A DNA stretch of 64,000 nt from Candidatus Nitrosocosmicus franklandus (GCF_900696045.1 NZ_LR216287.1:1717854-1781853); one strand, 5' to 3'; shown: positions 9,666-20,056, numbered from the stretch's first letter. Notes: generated by a model from the sequence alone, not told the origin. Made by a program: numbers and translations.

Positions 9666-9924
9666 AATAGTAGATAGTTCAAATTAATCATTTCGTTTCA
9701 TCTCTATATTCATTTTCTTTATCTTTCTTAGAAACTTTTTCAATTAAGATAACCAAATCATAGAACTTGGCAAAGCGGGCGTCAATGTGCGAAAAATCAA
9801 TGAAAAGTAAGAAAGCAAGCAAATGGAAATGTTGAACTTGTATTCTCAAGATATTTGCTTGCACCTCATTGTATACTGCATATAATGGTATGTGAACTTT
9901 TATGGTGAATTGTTGCTGTGTGTA

Positions 9925-10098
9925 TTAATCATTATTAGCATTATCATCAACAATCTCATCATCTTTATTGACTTGGTGCCTTGGTATCAAATTATTAAAC
10001 CACGCTTGTTGATACATACGACTCTCCAGAACACTGGACAAGAAATGGGTCATGGTCGCATTAATTAAGAAAGTTTTCAAAACAAAATTATCATCCAT
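9925..10098 (-). CDS. Candidate 57-aa small protein
   Basis: An uninterrupted minus-strand frame starting MDDNFVLKTFLINATMTHFL, continuing with QQAWFNNLIPRHQ, and ending in an acidic tail (DDEIVDDNANND). Composition is protein-like: amphipathic helix, then acidic tail. It is the only coherent frame in this spacer, which otherwise (9666-10355) contains nothing I can name. No homology claim. Confidence 0.4.
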   Translation of the reverse strand: MDDNFVLKTFLINATMTHFLSSVLESRMYQQAWFNNLIPRHQVNKDDEIVDDNANND

Positions 10099-10355
10099 AT
10101 CTTTCTCTTATTCTCAATCACGCTCAAAAATCACTCATGCTTAAGTGCCAAGTGATCATGCTTATCGTTTGGTATATGGGGTTACAGTGTGTATTTCTAA
10201 CAAATTTTGTCATAGAACTGCTCTTAGAAGTTTAAACATTAGGTAGTTTTTTTTGAAAAGTTTTGGATATGAGATCCAATGCCTTATCTATTGGATTACG
10301 GAAAAATAATGTAATAGTCAATTACAACAACAAAATCCATTCTGTGCTATTTATC

Positions 10356-11279
10356 CTATCCGTACATGAATCGATGATTTGAAATATTGCCTTCTTCTTG
10401 TCCGCCGCTTCCAGCTGTGCGTTGTTCTTGTTCGGCCTTAATAATTTGTTCTAATTGTCTTTTTAGTTTTTGGCCCTGTTCTTTTAACTGTGTGGTTTCG
10501 ATTTTCAGATCGTCATCGCTGATGAAATTGTTAAAGGTTTCTATTAATAGAGAGGCGCCTTCTGGATCAGGTATGCCACTTGAAGATGGAATAAGTATTG
10601 CAGCACATGGAATTTGGTTTGATAAACATGCTGATAACAAACCGCCTGCAATTCCTCCAATGAAGGTTGTGTACTTTTTGCTTGAATCTTCTATCGCACT
10701 TCTATTAAAATTACTTTGAGAATTAGTCTCCTTATCAGATGATTGCATTTCATCATTTTCTTTCTGCTGATCTGATACAATAATTTCCTTTCTGTTGTTT
10801 TTCTCCATATTTTCGCTAGCCAGAATCACTGGCTTTCTATCCGAATCAGGAATACCTTGAACAGGAATACCATCTAAGACCATTACTTCTTCTATCGAGT
10901 TTTTAATTGCCCAGTCCATTACCGCATCTAGAACAAAATGTGTGCCATCCAACATTATCGGTGCTTCACAAACTAACACACATACATTTCCTTGTTTATT
11001 TGCATAGAGTCTAAATGGATGTCTGAGCTTTCCATCAATAAATATTACACCCGGAGAAATATAATGAGACTCAACAAATGCTATTTGATACATTTCCAGT
11101 TTGTCGATTATATAACTAGTGCTAATAGAACCAACAAGACCGGGACCTGGAAAACCAGCAATTAGTATTGTCTTGTCTTTTTTTAAATTATTTAAATCAG
11201 CAATCGTGATGATTTTTGTAGAAGTTGGGCTGCTAGATGTAGTGGTATTACGGGAAAATTTAGTACGCAAGCGACTCAT
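10356..11279 (-). CDS. PAC2-family protein (proteasome assembly chaperone-like)
   Basis: The PAC2 fold is recognisable by ILIAGFPGPGLVGSISTSY near residue 40, MYQIAFVES with the following HYISPGV, and GIPVQGIPDSDR; the second half contains FIGGIAGGLLSACL with IPCAAILIPSS. Archaeal PAC2 proteins resemble eukaryotic proteasome-assembly chaperones, and some have ATP-grasp-related partners, but their archaeal function is not settled. A polar insert of about 40 residues (175-215) splits the domain, and a coiled-coil-like Gln/Glu-rich tail (ETTQLKEQGQKLKRQLEQI) follows. Proteasome subunits lie at 33-35 kb, not adjacent. Cytoplasmic. Confidence 0.8.
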   Translation of the reverse strand: MSRLRTKFSRNTTTSSSPTSTKIITIADLNNLKKDKTILIAGFPGPGLVGSISTSYIIDKLEMYQIAFVESHYISPGVIFIDGKLRHPFRLYANKQGNVCVLVCEAPIMLDGTHFVLDAVMDWAIKNSIEEVMVLDGIPVQGIPDSDRKPVILASENMEKNNRKEIIVSDQQKENDEMQSSDKETNSQSNFNRSAIEDSSKKYTTFIGGIAGGLLSACLSNQIPCAAILIPSSSGIPDPEGASLLIETFNNFISDDDLKIETTQLKEQGQKLKRQLEQIIKAEQEQRTAGSGGQEEGNISNHRFMYG

Positions 11280-12048
11280 CTATCCAACTATACCTCTCAT
11301 ATCCTCTTATTAATAATATTGTTAATAATAACCACAATTAATTAACTTACTCGATGCTACGTAGGCAGTAAAAAGGGTTATACCATATCAATATTTGTCA
11401 TCAATTCTTTTCTCTCACTACCAATTTGTTTTCATATAGTATATGTACAACTATTCTTAGATTGATAATTTGTTTAACAGATATTGTGTAAGATTGTATT
11501 ATGGTAAGTTAATTGTATACTTGCCCCGATCTAGTATTTCTCATACTACATGCTAAATTGATATTTATTACCAAAATTAATTGAAATTTTATATTTCTTG
11601 GCTAACCATCACACATATCTCTTGATTAGTGTACTACAGTAGCACGCATTTTGATATAGTCTTATAAACCCTGTTTCTCATAACATGACATTATTGCGTA
11701 AGTTAAAAAACGACCCGCTGGACGCAAGTTTTGACACGGGCAAAAATTATAAAATTGGAATCAAACCGATTTATTACTTATATTAAGCTTTCATGTAACG
11801 GTAGTTGCATATGAAAGATTAAATATAAGTAACAACACCCATACCTTTCAGTTTTGAAATGGCTAGAGTAAGACAAGTGTTTTTTGATTAATCACAAGCC
11901 TATAAATTTAATTTAGAATTTATAAAAAGATGTAGTTTATCAAACAATAAAATAATAATTTGACAGATATAATTAGAGCCCAATATCTATTCATTATCTT
12001 GATTAAACAAAAACCTGGGGAGGGGATAAGTAGTCAAGGTAAATGAGA
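11280..12048. other. 0.77 kb spacer between divergent-neighbour genes
   Basis: AT-rich, with no supported gene. One very short frame after a TATA-like box near 11820 encodes only ten residues. Nothing else seen. Confidence 0.5.
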
Positions 12049-13305
12049 CTAATCCCACATCTTTTCTTTAAAGGTTAATTTCTTGTTAAACAGAAAATTA
12101 CTAACAGAAGCTATGCTAACTCCTAGCAATAGGGAAATATCATAAGACATTCCAGATTCGCTTAGGAGGTATATAGACAAGAATTGTATTAGTATCCCAA
12201 GCGAGCTACATCCTATAAACATTCCATATTGCTTTAAAAATCTAGTTGCTTCAATATTTCTGTCCTCAAATGTCCAGAATTTGTTTAACAAGAAATTTGT
12301 AGTAACGGAAAATGCAATACCTGCGGATGTCGCCTGCAAATATCCAAAGTTTCCAAGGACTCCGTTTGACAAAAGCATTGACACCATATAGTTTAAAATA
12401 AATCCGCTAGCTCCTACTGTGTAAAATCTGGCTGCCTTGGAAATAAACCTGACAGACTGTCTCTTCTCGGGTTGAGATTTTTGCCTCTTTGACTTTCTTC
12501 CGTATCTATATAGCTTCCATATAGCTTTCAAATAATCAAGAATTGTTGCAAGATCAAGTTTGCTTTGGCCGTGTTTTCTATCTTTAAAAGTGTAAGGAAT
12601 CTCTTTTACACAAACTTCTCCCTTCTTTTTTATCAGTATTTCAAGTAGTATTTTAAAACCATTTGTATTAAATTCTACACCTTCTAAAGCGTGTTTCGGA
12701 AAAGCAAAAAAACCAGACATTGGATCATAAACATTCTTTAAGGATAGACTATGTCTTGCTATGAAATTTGCACCTGTGCTAAGCAATAGCCTCCTAAAGG
12801 ACATTCCTTTTACTGCCCCTCCTCGGACATATCTAGAACCTATTATAATACAATTGGGCTGATTTTTTATCTCACTTATCATCCTATTTACTACTTCGGG
12901 GGGGTGCGAAAAATCAGCATCCATAATTAAAACATTCTTTCCTTTTGATGAACGAATTCCGTTCACCACCGCAGCTATTAATCCTGCTTTTTTCTTTCTA
13001 TGTATTACCCTTATCGATATGTTCTTTTTCAAGCTGTTTAGAGATCGTGATTCTGTGTTGATGTCATAACTATGAAGATTCTTTTTTTCCTCTATGTATT
13101 TTTCAACAATATGTCCAGTCCCATCGGGGGAACTGTCGTCAACTATGATGATTTCTACATTAGTTTCTGTGGGAATATGCACTTGGATTTGATTTAACAA
13201 ATCCTTAATATTCATAGATTCATTGAATGTAGGGATAACAATGGAGATGAATTTTTGATCATCTGTGGTTTGCTGCATTGTTTCATTAACATTTAGCATA
13301 GTCAC
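12049..13305 (-). CDS. GT2 dolichyl-phosphate-sugar synthase fused to a GtrA membrane domain
   Basis: Residues 20-260 form a GT-A glycosyltransferase of the DPM1 type: IVIPTFNES at the nucleotide pocket, VDDSSPDGTG, the DxD-type DADFSHPPE, and GSRYVRGGA. Residues 290-415 are a GtrA-type four-helix membrane domain (SAGIAFSVTTNFLLNKFWTF and ASVSNFLFNKKLTF). The protein should transfer a sugar (mannose or glucose) from a nucleotide sugar to a polyprenyl phosphate on the cytoplasmic face, and the GtrA part may help flip the product. This would feed the GT-C enzymes at 13658 and 17768, which use such lipid-linked sugars. Same strand as the 13658 gene, with a 350 bp gap. Confidence 0.9.
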   Translation of the reverse strand: MTMLNVNETMQQTTDDQKFISIVIPTFNESMNIKDLLNQIQVHIPTETNVEIIIVDDSSPDGTGHIVEKYIEEKKNLHSYDINTESRSLNSLKKNISIRVIHRKKKAGLIAAVVNGIRSSKGKNVLIMDADFSHPPEVVNRMISEIKNQPNCIIIGSRYVRGGAVKGMSFRRLLLSTGANFIARHSLSLKNVYDPMSGFFAFPKHALEGVEFNTNGFKILLEILIKKKGEVCVKEIPYTFKDRKHGQSKLDLATILDYLKAIWKLYRYGRKSKRQKSQPEKRQSVRFISKAARFYTVGASGFILNYMVSMLLSNGVLGNFGYLQATSAGIAFSVTTNFLLNKFWTFEDRNIEATRFLKQYGMFIGCSSLGILIQFLSIYLLSESGMSYDISLLLGVSIASVSNFLFNKKLTFKEKMWD

Positions 13306-13657
13306 TGAAATTCCCTCATCTTACGGTAACTAATTTATTAAAATAATATATAATATATGCGATTGTTTTCTAATTTAAGAATATGTTTATAAATTCAAGA
13401 TCTCGTCGATGTTTAAAGTTTTGACTTTAATTTTATTTTTCTACATATAATGTGTTTAGTGGTAATATCATTAGTGGAGTTTGAACATATCCGTTATTGT
13501 CTTGATTATCATCACTGGATTGATTAAATCATTTCTGATAATAATAATGATGATCGATCAACAAAGAATCCTTTACTCAAAAAATGTATTTGAAGAGTTT
13601 TCTAATTCTTTTTCACCTGATAGTTTTCCGTACATCTTTTCTTCCAACTATCTTGAC
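13306..13657. other. 350-bp spacer
   Basis: Separates the GT2-GtrA gene from the GT-C fusion gene. It holds AT-rich promoter-like sequence. A short plus-strand frame here overlaps the fusion gene and looks like chance. Confidence 0.5.
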
Positions 13658-16654
13658 CTAATTTCCATCTTGGTTTGGAACTATTCTATAGAGATTTCCG
13701 TACAAGTGCGAAAGAACGTAGAGATATCCGTCAGGTCCTTCTCTAATGTCCGTAGCTACTCCGAATCCTTGTCCAAAGACTAGATCATCTAATTCTTTGT
13801 TATTGTTAGCTACCTTATCTAATAACGGCCCATCAAGGTCCAACCTAGTTCTGTCCTCGGTAAGGTCAAAATTATACAGATAGTTGTTATTGTAGTCTGC
13901 AGCAAAGAGATCGTATTGATACTGACTTCCCAAAGTGTCGTTCTTAAGAAACTCTAAAGCCGTTACTCCTACAGACATGTTCCAGGCAAATTCTGGACTA
14001 CTATAATGTCCCTTGTCAGCAAAGGTTTCCAAATTGTTTGGAATTGTTACCATTTCTTTTCCAAAGTATCCTCTCTCTGGTGGTAGTGGTTGCGCATTCT
14101 CTACAGGCCACCATCCCATTACTCTTAACCATCCGCTATTAAATCCTGGTTCTACGATGTTTATCTCATCACCATACCCAGGACCATTCTCTGAATCCCA
14201 TAGCTTGTTGGTGAGTGGATCAAAAGCAAGCCCAAATCCATTTCTTATTCCGTATGCAAAATATTTGTTTAATGGACTGTGATCTGCTAATAGGCCTGTA
14301 GTTTTATTTTCTCCAGTTAGAATTGGATCTCCAAACGGGGTAACGCGCAATATACCACCTCTACCATCAGGCGGATGACCCGTGGGAACATTCGATGATT
14401 CAGCGTTTACAACGCTATCTTCAAAAGTGCCGGTACAGAATTCATCTTCCCAACAGCTATCGCCGTCTCCAACAAGTACGTAAATGTTGTCATCCGGACC
14501 TACCTTTATAACCCCACCGTTATGGTCCGCTCCCGGACCAACAGGGATATCTAATATGAGATTTGGATTGATTAACTCATTACCTGTCCATTCATACCTG
14601 TAAACTCTATTACCCAGAGGATTCGTTTTTTCATCACATACAGTAGCTCCTGAACATACATCGTTTCCATCTTTTAGAGCTTGGGTGTAGAAAATATAAA
14701 CATAGGTTCTTTCGCCAGTCGAATTGTCTAATATTTGCTTGGCAACGTCAATTCCAAGCAATCCTCTTTCTATTTTGTTTGCAACATTGAGGTCCAAAAC
14801 GGGTTCGTCCAAAAGACTTCCATTAACTATTCTCTTAATTGTACCGTTCATTTTCTCCAAAACTAAAATATCATTCTTTCCTACAAAGGCCATGGTCGTA
14901 GGATAGCTCAGCCCACTTGCTACCAACTCTACTCTCAGATTCGGATCGGTAACTGTGGGCATAGGAATCTCAGGTGTAGTCAAACTCGAGTTTGTTTTCT
15001 CCGATGATTCATTTGAAGGGGATTGCGCAAAAGCCAATTGACTGTTTGTGTAATTAGATCTAACTTCAATTAGCCCTAGTTGTCTGCTTTCCTTCATATT
15101 GGTAAACGGATATTGGTTTGTATCATAGGTTCTGGTAGGTATATCGACGAATAGGCCAGTCTTGTCAGAATCATGGTAGATTTTTCTAATTTCATCCAAA
15201 TGTTTACCTTGAACAGAATAATCGAATATATCATGTTTTAATTGACTGTCTACGATCATCAAAACATTGTCAGTTTTTAGAGGTCCTTTTAAATATCGTT
15301 CTGGAAATACGTCCTTTACATAATTTTCCTTATCATGAACATACATGGGAATCCATGAGAAACTTCGAATCCAATGTTGACCCATTAATGTAATATTTTC
15401 CTCGAGATCTGGGTTAGTGGTGATATAATTCGAGATAAATGCAGATAATTCAAAAAAAACTTCATTGGTGTTGACACTGATTAACATCCAAGTGCTAATT
15501 AATCCAAATAATCCTATTATCCCTACTACTATAGTTATCGGTATTGTAGTTTGAGATATTGTATTACCGCCAATTTTTTTATTTTTCAAAGATATCTTAC
15601 TACTGACTGTTACTATTATAAACCCTGCTGCTATTGCCATTATGGGTAACAATTCTATAAAATGAAAGTACTTTACAATTCCACCGATAAAATATATAAA
15701 TAGAAAATAAGGTATGGTCCAGAGAATAAAGATAATATCCCTTTTTACCAAAACGAGTGCTATTCCTCCACCTAATCCTAAAATGGTCAAGACAGGGTCG
15801 GATAAAAACAAGAAGGTAATTGTGTCGTTAAAGTTCCTCTCTCCTCTCTCCACTTGATATAAAATTCCTTTTATTCCATTCTCTAATTCTCCAATATGCG
15901 TTACATAGGCAGGCCAAATTAGTGGGATTAGAAATACCGGAACTAGCCAAATACCTAATTTTTTCAGACTCTTATTATTTTTATAAATTAAATATCCAAT
16001 TAATGGAATAAATGTAATTGTGGGTATCTTTGTAAATATGGATAGTCCTAGTGTAACCCCTGAAATTATTAGCCACATCAAGGCTACCGAGTTGTTATCT
16101 GTTCTTTTTTTGTATACTTTTCCTGAATAAAGTGCCAAGAGTATGGATGACAGAAGGAATGGGAGTAATATTGTGTCTAACAAAATCATTTTTAGCATCC
16201 AGGTGAGTGGCATTACCCCAAATAGAATTGCTGCAACGAATCCTACCCTTCGTCCTAGCCAAATTTCTCCAATCTTATATACCAAGAGAGTATCAATTAC
16301 CGCAAGAATTCCCATCAATATTCTGGGAGTGGTATACAATTGTTCAATTGATTCGGGAGTTTCGGTAGATTGATGGGATTCGTATTTGTAGTCTGATATC
16401 TTTAATATTGCAGCTAGAAATATTTGTCCAAAATAAGGATGATCATAGGGATGATCGTAAATTGCGCTTGATTCTTGTGGACCAAACCCTTCCATAACCT
16501 GAAGAGCTCGTCTCATATAATGATCCTCGTCGATATATATAGTGGGAAATCCTGTTGGATTCCACAGATGAGTAAATGAAGATAATGCAATAGGTATTAG
16601 GAGGATCACAATGTATTTGATCCTGCTTTTTTGACGATCCGTTAATTTAACCAA
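13658..16654 (-). CDS. GT-C membrane glycosyltransferase fused to a secreted glucose/sorbosone-dehydrogenase-type propeller
   Basis: This 998-residue protein has two parts. Residues 1-530 are a PMT_2/GT39-like GT-C enzyme with many membrane helices and the acidic first-loop motif IYIDEDHYMRRA, then DHPYFGQIF. Residues 560-998 form a PQQ-type glucose/sorbosone-dehydrogenase propeller with ADHNGGVIKVGPDDNIYVL, YGIRNGFGLAFDP and GYGDEINIVEPGFNSGW. The linker (residues 530-555) keeps LAFAQSPSNESS, which looks like an old signal-peptide cleavage site. That hints that two genes merged. The GT half shares its end (IEVRSN) with the shorter GT-C at 17768. The predicted topology puts the propeller outside. 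Confidence 0.85.
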   Translation of the reverse strand: MVKLTDRQKSRIKYIVILLIPIALSSFTHLWNPTGFPTIYIDEDHYMRRALQVMEGFGPQESSAIYDHPYDHPYFGQIFLAAILKISDYKYESHQSTETPESIEQLYTTPRILMGILAVIDTLLVYKIGEIWLGRRVGFVAAILFGVMPLTWMLKMILLDTILLPFLLSSILLALYSGKVYKKRTDNNSVALMWLIISGVTLGLSIFTKIPTITFIPLIGYLIYKNNKSLKKLGIWLVPVFLIPLIWPAYVTHIGELENGIKGILYQVERGERNFNDTITFLFLSDPVLTILGLGGGIALVLVKRDIIFILWTIPYFLFIYFIGGIVKYFHFIELLPIMAIAAGFIIVTVSSKISLKNKKIGGNTISQTTIPITIVVGIIGLFGLISTWMLISVNTNEVFFELSAFISNYITTNPDLEENITLMGQHWIRSFSWIPMYVHDKENYVKDVFPERYLKGPLKTDNVLMIVDSQLKHDIFDYSVQGKHLDEIRKIYHDSDKTGLFVDIPTRTYDTNQYPFTNMKESRQLGLIEVRSNYTNSQLAFAQSPSNESSEKTNSSLTTPEIPMPTVTDPNLRVELVASGLSYPTTMAFVGKNDILVLEKMNGTIKRIVNGSLLDEPVLDLNVANKIERGLLGIDVAKQILDNSTGERTYVYIFYTQALKDGNDVCSGATVCDEKTNPLGNRVYRYEWTGNELINPNLILDIPVGPGADHNGGVIKVGPDDNIYVLVGDGDSCWEDEFCTGTFEDSVVNAESSNVPTGHPPDGRGGILRVTPFGDPILTGENKTTGLLADHSPLNKYFAYGIRNGFGLAFDPLTNKLWDSENGPGYGDEINIVEPGFNSGWLRVMGWWPVENAQPLPPERGYFGKEMVTIPNNLETFADKGHYSSPEFAWNMSVGVTALEFLKNDTLGSQYQYDLFAADYNNNYLYNFDLTEDRTRLDLDGPLLDKVANNNKELDDLVFGQGFGVATDIREGPDGYLYVLSHLYGNLYRIVPNQDGN

Positions 16655-16888
16655 TTATCAATCATCTTCCGTTCGTTAATGTGAAAAAGATGGCACCTTT
16701 AATCGTGATTCAACTTCCAAATAAATATATAATTGAAATTATCATTTTTGAGATTGTTACTATGATTTATATATTATAATAATTCGATTAGTATACTTTT
16801 CAAACTAATTTTTGATCTCGAAACTATTGTTCTTTAAACAGAAAATGATGTGTAGATATAAATATAACATCTATCTGGGTACCAAAAC

Positions 16889-17656
16889 ATGTCGGATTTT
16901 ATACCTGATAAAAAGAAATGCTACTTATTAGTATTGTTAAATTTTCTTATGATTGTTATCATCTTTGTTAATTTAGATTGTGTCTTTTCCCAGGATGTAT
17001 TAGGTGGCAGTAGTGGCAATATCAGTGCCAACTTGGACTTTGCCGATAATAAGTCAACACTATCTAATCTAGACACCTTAGAGCCTATTTCGTCTAATAT
17101 ATCAGTTCATGTCGAACCAAAGGATACTGGAACTCTATACTTGTCTGCAATTATTTCCGATGGAAAAGTAGTATATACTCGTGACCTTGACGATGAATTA
17201 TTCCCTTTTCAGACCACAAATTGGTACCAACTAGTTACCCTCACTCCAAATTATACGGGGACGTTGGAAAATTCTGGTTTAAATTTCGATAATCTGATTG
17301 TTGGTCAACTACAAGATTTCGATAACTTTGATGAACTGTTGGAACAGGCTCGGATATACTCAGATGTTCCTATCAACGAAACTTTTATTCTTGATCTTCC
17401 TAATAAGGATGTTAGTTTTATGCAGCTTCAGGCATCCTTTTTGGATGGAATTACTGGAATATATTATGGTCTATTTGATGGAAATCAGCAAAGAGATAAA
17501 TCTGAGATCAATCTTCGCCTTAATCCTGAATCATCTCTGAAAATCTTGGAATCTGATTCAGCAATAGTTATAAAAACAAATCCACAACTGTATAATGTTA
17601 CAAATACTCTGGTTTGCCACGATGTCTATAAACTAGGATATGAAAAATGCCAATAA
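16889..17656 (+). CDS. Exported uncharacterised protein (255 aa)
   Basis: A hydrophobic N-terminal segment (residues 11-34, ending VFSQD) is followed by a beta-rich exterior domain with many NxS/T sites such as GNISAN, SNISVH and NETF, and a C-terminal Cys pair (LVCHDVYKLGYEKCQ). An alternating sheet pattern, e.g. GTLYLSAIISDGKVVYTRD, suggests an immunoglobulin-like or sandwich fold. Family not recognised. It stands head-to-head with the GT-C fusion gene and may share its promoter region (16655-16888). It may be a substrate or partner of the glycosyltransferases around it. Confidence 0.65.
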   Translation: MSDFIPDKKKCYLLVLLNFLMIVIIFVNLDCVFSQDVLGGSSGNISANLDFADNKSTLSNLDTLEPISSNISVHVEPKDTGTLYLSAIISDGKVVYTRDLDDELFPFQTTNWYQLVTLTPNYTGTLENSGLNFDNLIVGQLQDFDNFDELLEQARIYSDVPINETFILDLPNKDVSFMQLQASFLDGITGIYYGLFDGNQQRDKSEINLRLNPESSLKILESDSAIVIKTNPQLYNVTNTLVCHDVYKLGYEKCQ

Positions 17657-17767
17657 TATAGAAGGAAGGGTATTTTGTTCGTGTACTGTTAATTAGCATG
17701 TTTAGATCGATTATAGGGTAATCATTACATTATTTTGGATTTAAAACGTTACATTTTAAACTTCCAT

Positions 17768-19417
17768 CTAGTTTGATCTTATCTCTATAGGGCCCCCTCC
17801 TAAATTAAATCTCATGCTTGTATAAGGATATTGAAACCTGTCATAATCATTGCCATTTCCAGTAAAGTACTTTGAGGTATTTAATCCATCAAATGCTTTG
17901 TATAGTTCATCGGCAGTTGCTAGATTTTGATTCCAAGATTTGTTTCTTGACTCCAAGTTATTTGTTAGATAATCTCTAAAATACCTGTCTAATACCAAAA
18001 TCACGTCACTTCCATTCTCGATATTGTTATTTTCACTATAGCTGTAGAATGTATTTTCATAAAGATAAATGAATTTATAGATCCATGAATAGATAGGACT
18101 AGCAATAATTATGGTAGACTTGTTATCTTCTCTCATTCCTTTATCATAACCTGATTTTTTCTGAAGACCATTATATTGTAGTGAATTATCCGATATAGTC
18201 ATATCTGAATAAGACTTGTTTTTCAACGTGGCATTATCTTTGATCAATATTGTATTAATGTAAGACATGGCTTCATATTGAAATGAAGCTACGTTAGTTG
18301 AGATCAAAGCAAATGTGGAAAAAAACCCAAAAACTATTATCAACGAAGGTATCATAATGGTTATGGCTTTATATTTCGTAACCAGTTTGATTATCCTTTC
18401 AATCAATACTCCTGCCGTTATGCAAAGAAATCCAAATATTGGGATAAAATAAAACCAATTGACGTAGGAAACAAAGAAGGTAAAAAAGGCAATAAATGGC
18501 ACTATTCCTAATATTAGAAATGAATCTCTTTTGATAATCGCCAAAGCAATTCCAAAAATACCAAGAGTTAGAATTATAGGATCTATCAAAAAAATATCAT
18601 AGATGGAGTCAACAATAGAACCATAGTGCCTTTCTATTTGTGAAGTTAATCCTGTTATCCATTGTTGATATTCGCCTTTGGATATAGCGTCAAGTGGCCA
18701 AACTAATGGGATAATTATGACCGGTGTTAGGAATAAAACTACATCGGATATTTTTTTATTATTTTTATAGGTGTAAAAAGTCAGAAAAGGCATCATGGTT
18801 ACTAATGGAGCTTTTGTAAATATCGCTAATCCTAGTAATACTCCGGCTATGAAGATTAAGCCTTGTGAAATTTTTGGCTTTTGGTGATTCATAGAATTCA
18901 CATACACAACTATTAAAACTGAACTTAACAGAAGGGGATACAGGAGAGATTCTAAATAAATCCTCCGTAATGCCCAGGTAAAAGGCATAACTGAAAATAG
19001 TAAGGCTGAAATAATTGCAGCATTGCGACCGTAGCGAAGCTTAGTTATAGCATAAATAAGAAGGGTATCTAAAACTGCAAAAATCCCAATCATGATTCGC
19101 GGTATTGCATACGAAGAATAAACTGATGATTGATTCTGTATCTCCGGATCTATTATAGCAGGATAATTTATTACATACAGCATACTAGCCAAGAAAATGG
19201 GGCCAAAGTACGGATGGTCATAAAAAGAAGTAGACCAAGCGGTATTTCCCATAGTTAAAAAATGGAGGGACCTAAACAAGTAGGTCCCCTCATCAACATG
19301 AATACTTGGAAAGCCTAGTGGATTCCATAAATGAACAAATGATGTTATCAAGAGTATTAAAATGATTATAAAAAACTTATTTTCGTAGACTAATGTTATC
19401 TTGCCTAACAAGGACAT
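17768..19417 (-). CDS. GT-C (PMT_2/GT39-like) membrane glycosyltransferase
   Basis: The 549-residue membrane protein shares the plan of the fusion protein at 13658: HLWNPLGFPSIHVDEGTYLF (acidic catalytic-type loop after the first helix), DHPYFGPIFLAS, then about ten hydrophobic helices and a C-terminal exterior domain ending GPIEIRSN. GT-C enzymes of this group move a sugar from a polyprenyl-phosphate carrier to a protein, lipid or glycan outside the membrane. Here there is no sugar-dehydrogenase half, so this is the unfused paralogue. The start MSLLGKITLVYENKF fits a cytoplasmic N-terminus. Confidence 0.85.
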   Translation of the reverse strand: MSLLGKITLVYENKFFIIILILLITSFVHLWNPLGFPSIHVDEGTYLFRSLHFLTMGNTAWSTSFYDHPYFGPIFLASMLYVINYPAIIDPEIQNQSSVYSSYAIPRIMIGIFAVLDTLLIYAITKLRYGRNAAIISALLFSVMPFTWALRRIYLESLLYPLLLSSVLIVVYVNSMNHQKPKISQGLIFIAGVLLGLAIFTKAPLVTMMPFLTFYTYKNNKKISDVVLFLTPVIIIPLVWPLDAISKGEYQQWITGLTSQIERHYGSIVDSIYDIFLIDPIILTLGIFGIALAIIKRDSFLILGIVPFIAFFTFFVSYVNWFYFIPIFGFLCITAGVLIERIIKLVTKYKAITIMIPSLIIVFGFFSTFALISTNVASFQYEAMSYINTILIKDNATLKNKSYSDMTISDNSLQYNGLQKKSGYDKGMREDNKSTIIIASPIYSWIYKFIYLYENTFYSYSENNNIENGSDVILVLDRYFRDYLTNNLESRNKSWNQNLATADELYKAFDGLNTSKYFTGNGNDYDRFQYPYTSMRFNLGGGPIEIRSN

Positions 19418-19603
19418 TCGGTTTCTAATTTGCTCCTCTTTTTTTAACCATCATGAATAGTTTGATATAAACCTAAACCTATGATAATAGATCTTAATTA
19501 ATATGCAATTTAGACTGAAATCACAAAGTATCACCAAGGATGTATTCTATAAATCGAGAATTACCACATCTATTATATTGTTTTAGATCTTCTCCTACCC
19601 TAG

Positions 19604-20056
19604 ATGAAAAATAAGAATGCGATTTCGAAAAATAAGATAGGTATTCTATCTATGATGATGATTACAGCTGTCACATTATTATTCATGGCTTCACCTACCT
19701 CAATATATGCACAAGAAAGTGAAGCAGCATCAGCTGAATCAACAAGTAGAGAACCAATTGCAATCATTAACGAAATTAGGACACTACTGACTCAGGCAAA
19801 TAATCAATATGCAGGTCAAGACTTTGTAGGAGCAGAAGCATCAGTGCAGACAGCCTATTTAGATCATTATGAATATTTGGAAGGTCCATTGGCCGCACTT
19901 GATCCAGAATTAATGGAAGCAACTGAAATCTTGATAAGAGAGACATTGATTGGTGCAATTCAAGATAGAGCTCCATTAACCGAGGTTCAGAGTCTTATCA
20001 ATAACGTAAATACCAACTTGGACCAAGCTGAAGTTTTATTCCAACAACAACCTTAA
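19604..20056 (+). CDS. Exported helical protein, paralogue of the gene at 6696
   Basis: A signal segment (ITAVTLLFMASPTSIYAQ, residues about 20-37) is followed by a helical domain with NQYAGQDFVGAEASVQTAYL, DHYEYLEGPLAALDPEL and AEVLFQQQP. It is strongly similar to the protein at 6696-7136 and carries the same iron-permease-associated-like pattern; no metal ligand is obvious. The ATG at 19604 is preceded by an AT-rich box. A run of nine T directly after the stop codon (20057-20065) could terminate transcription. Confidence 0.75.
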   Translation: MKNKNAISKNKIGILSMMMITAVTLLFMASPTSIYAQESEAASAESTSREPIAIINEIRTLLTQANNQYAGQDFVGAEASVQTAYLDHYEYLEGPLAALDPELMEATEILIRETLIGAIQDRAPLTEVQSLINNVNTNLDQAEVLFQQQP

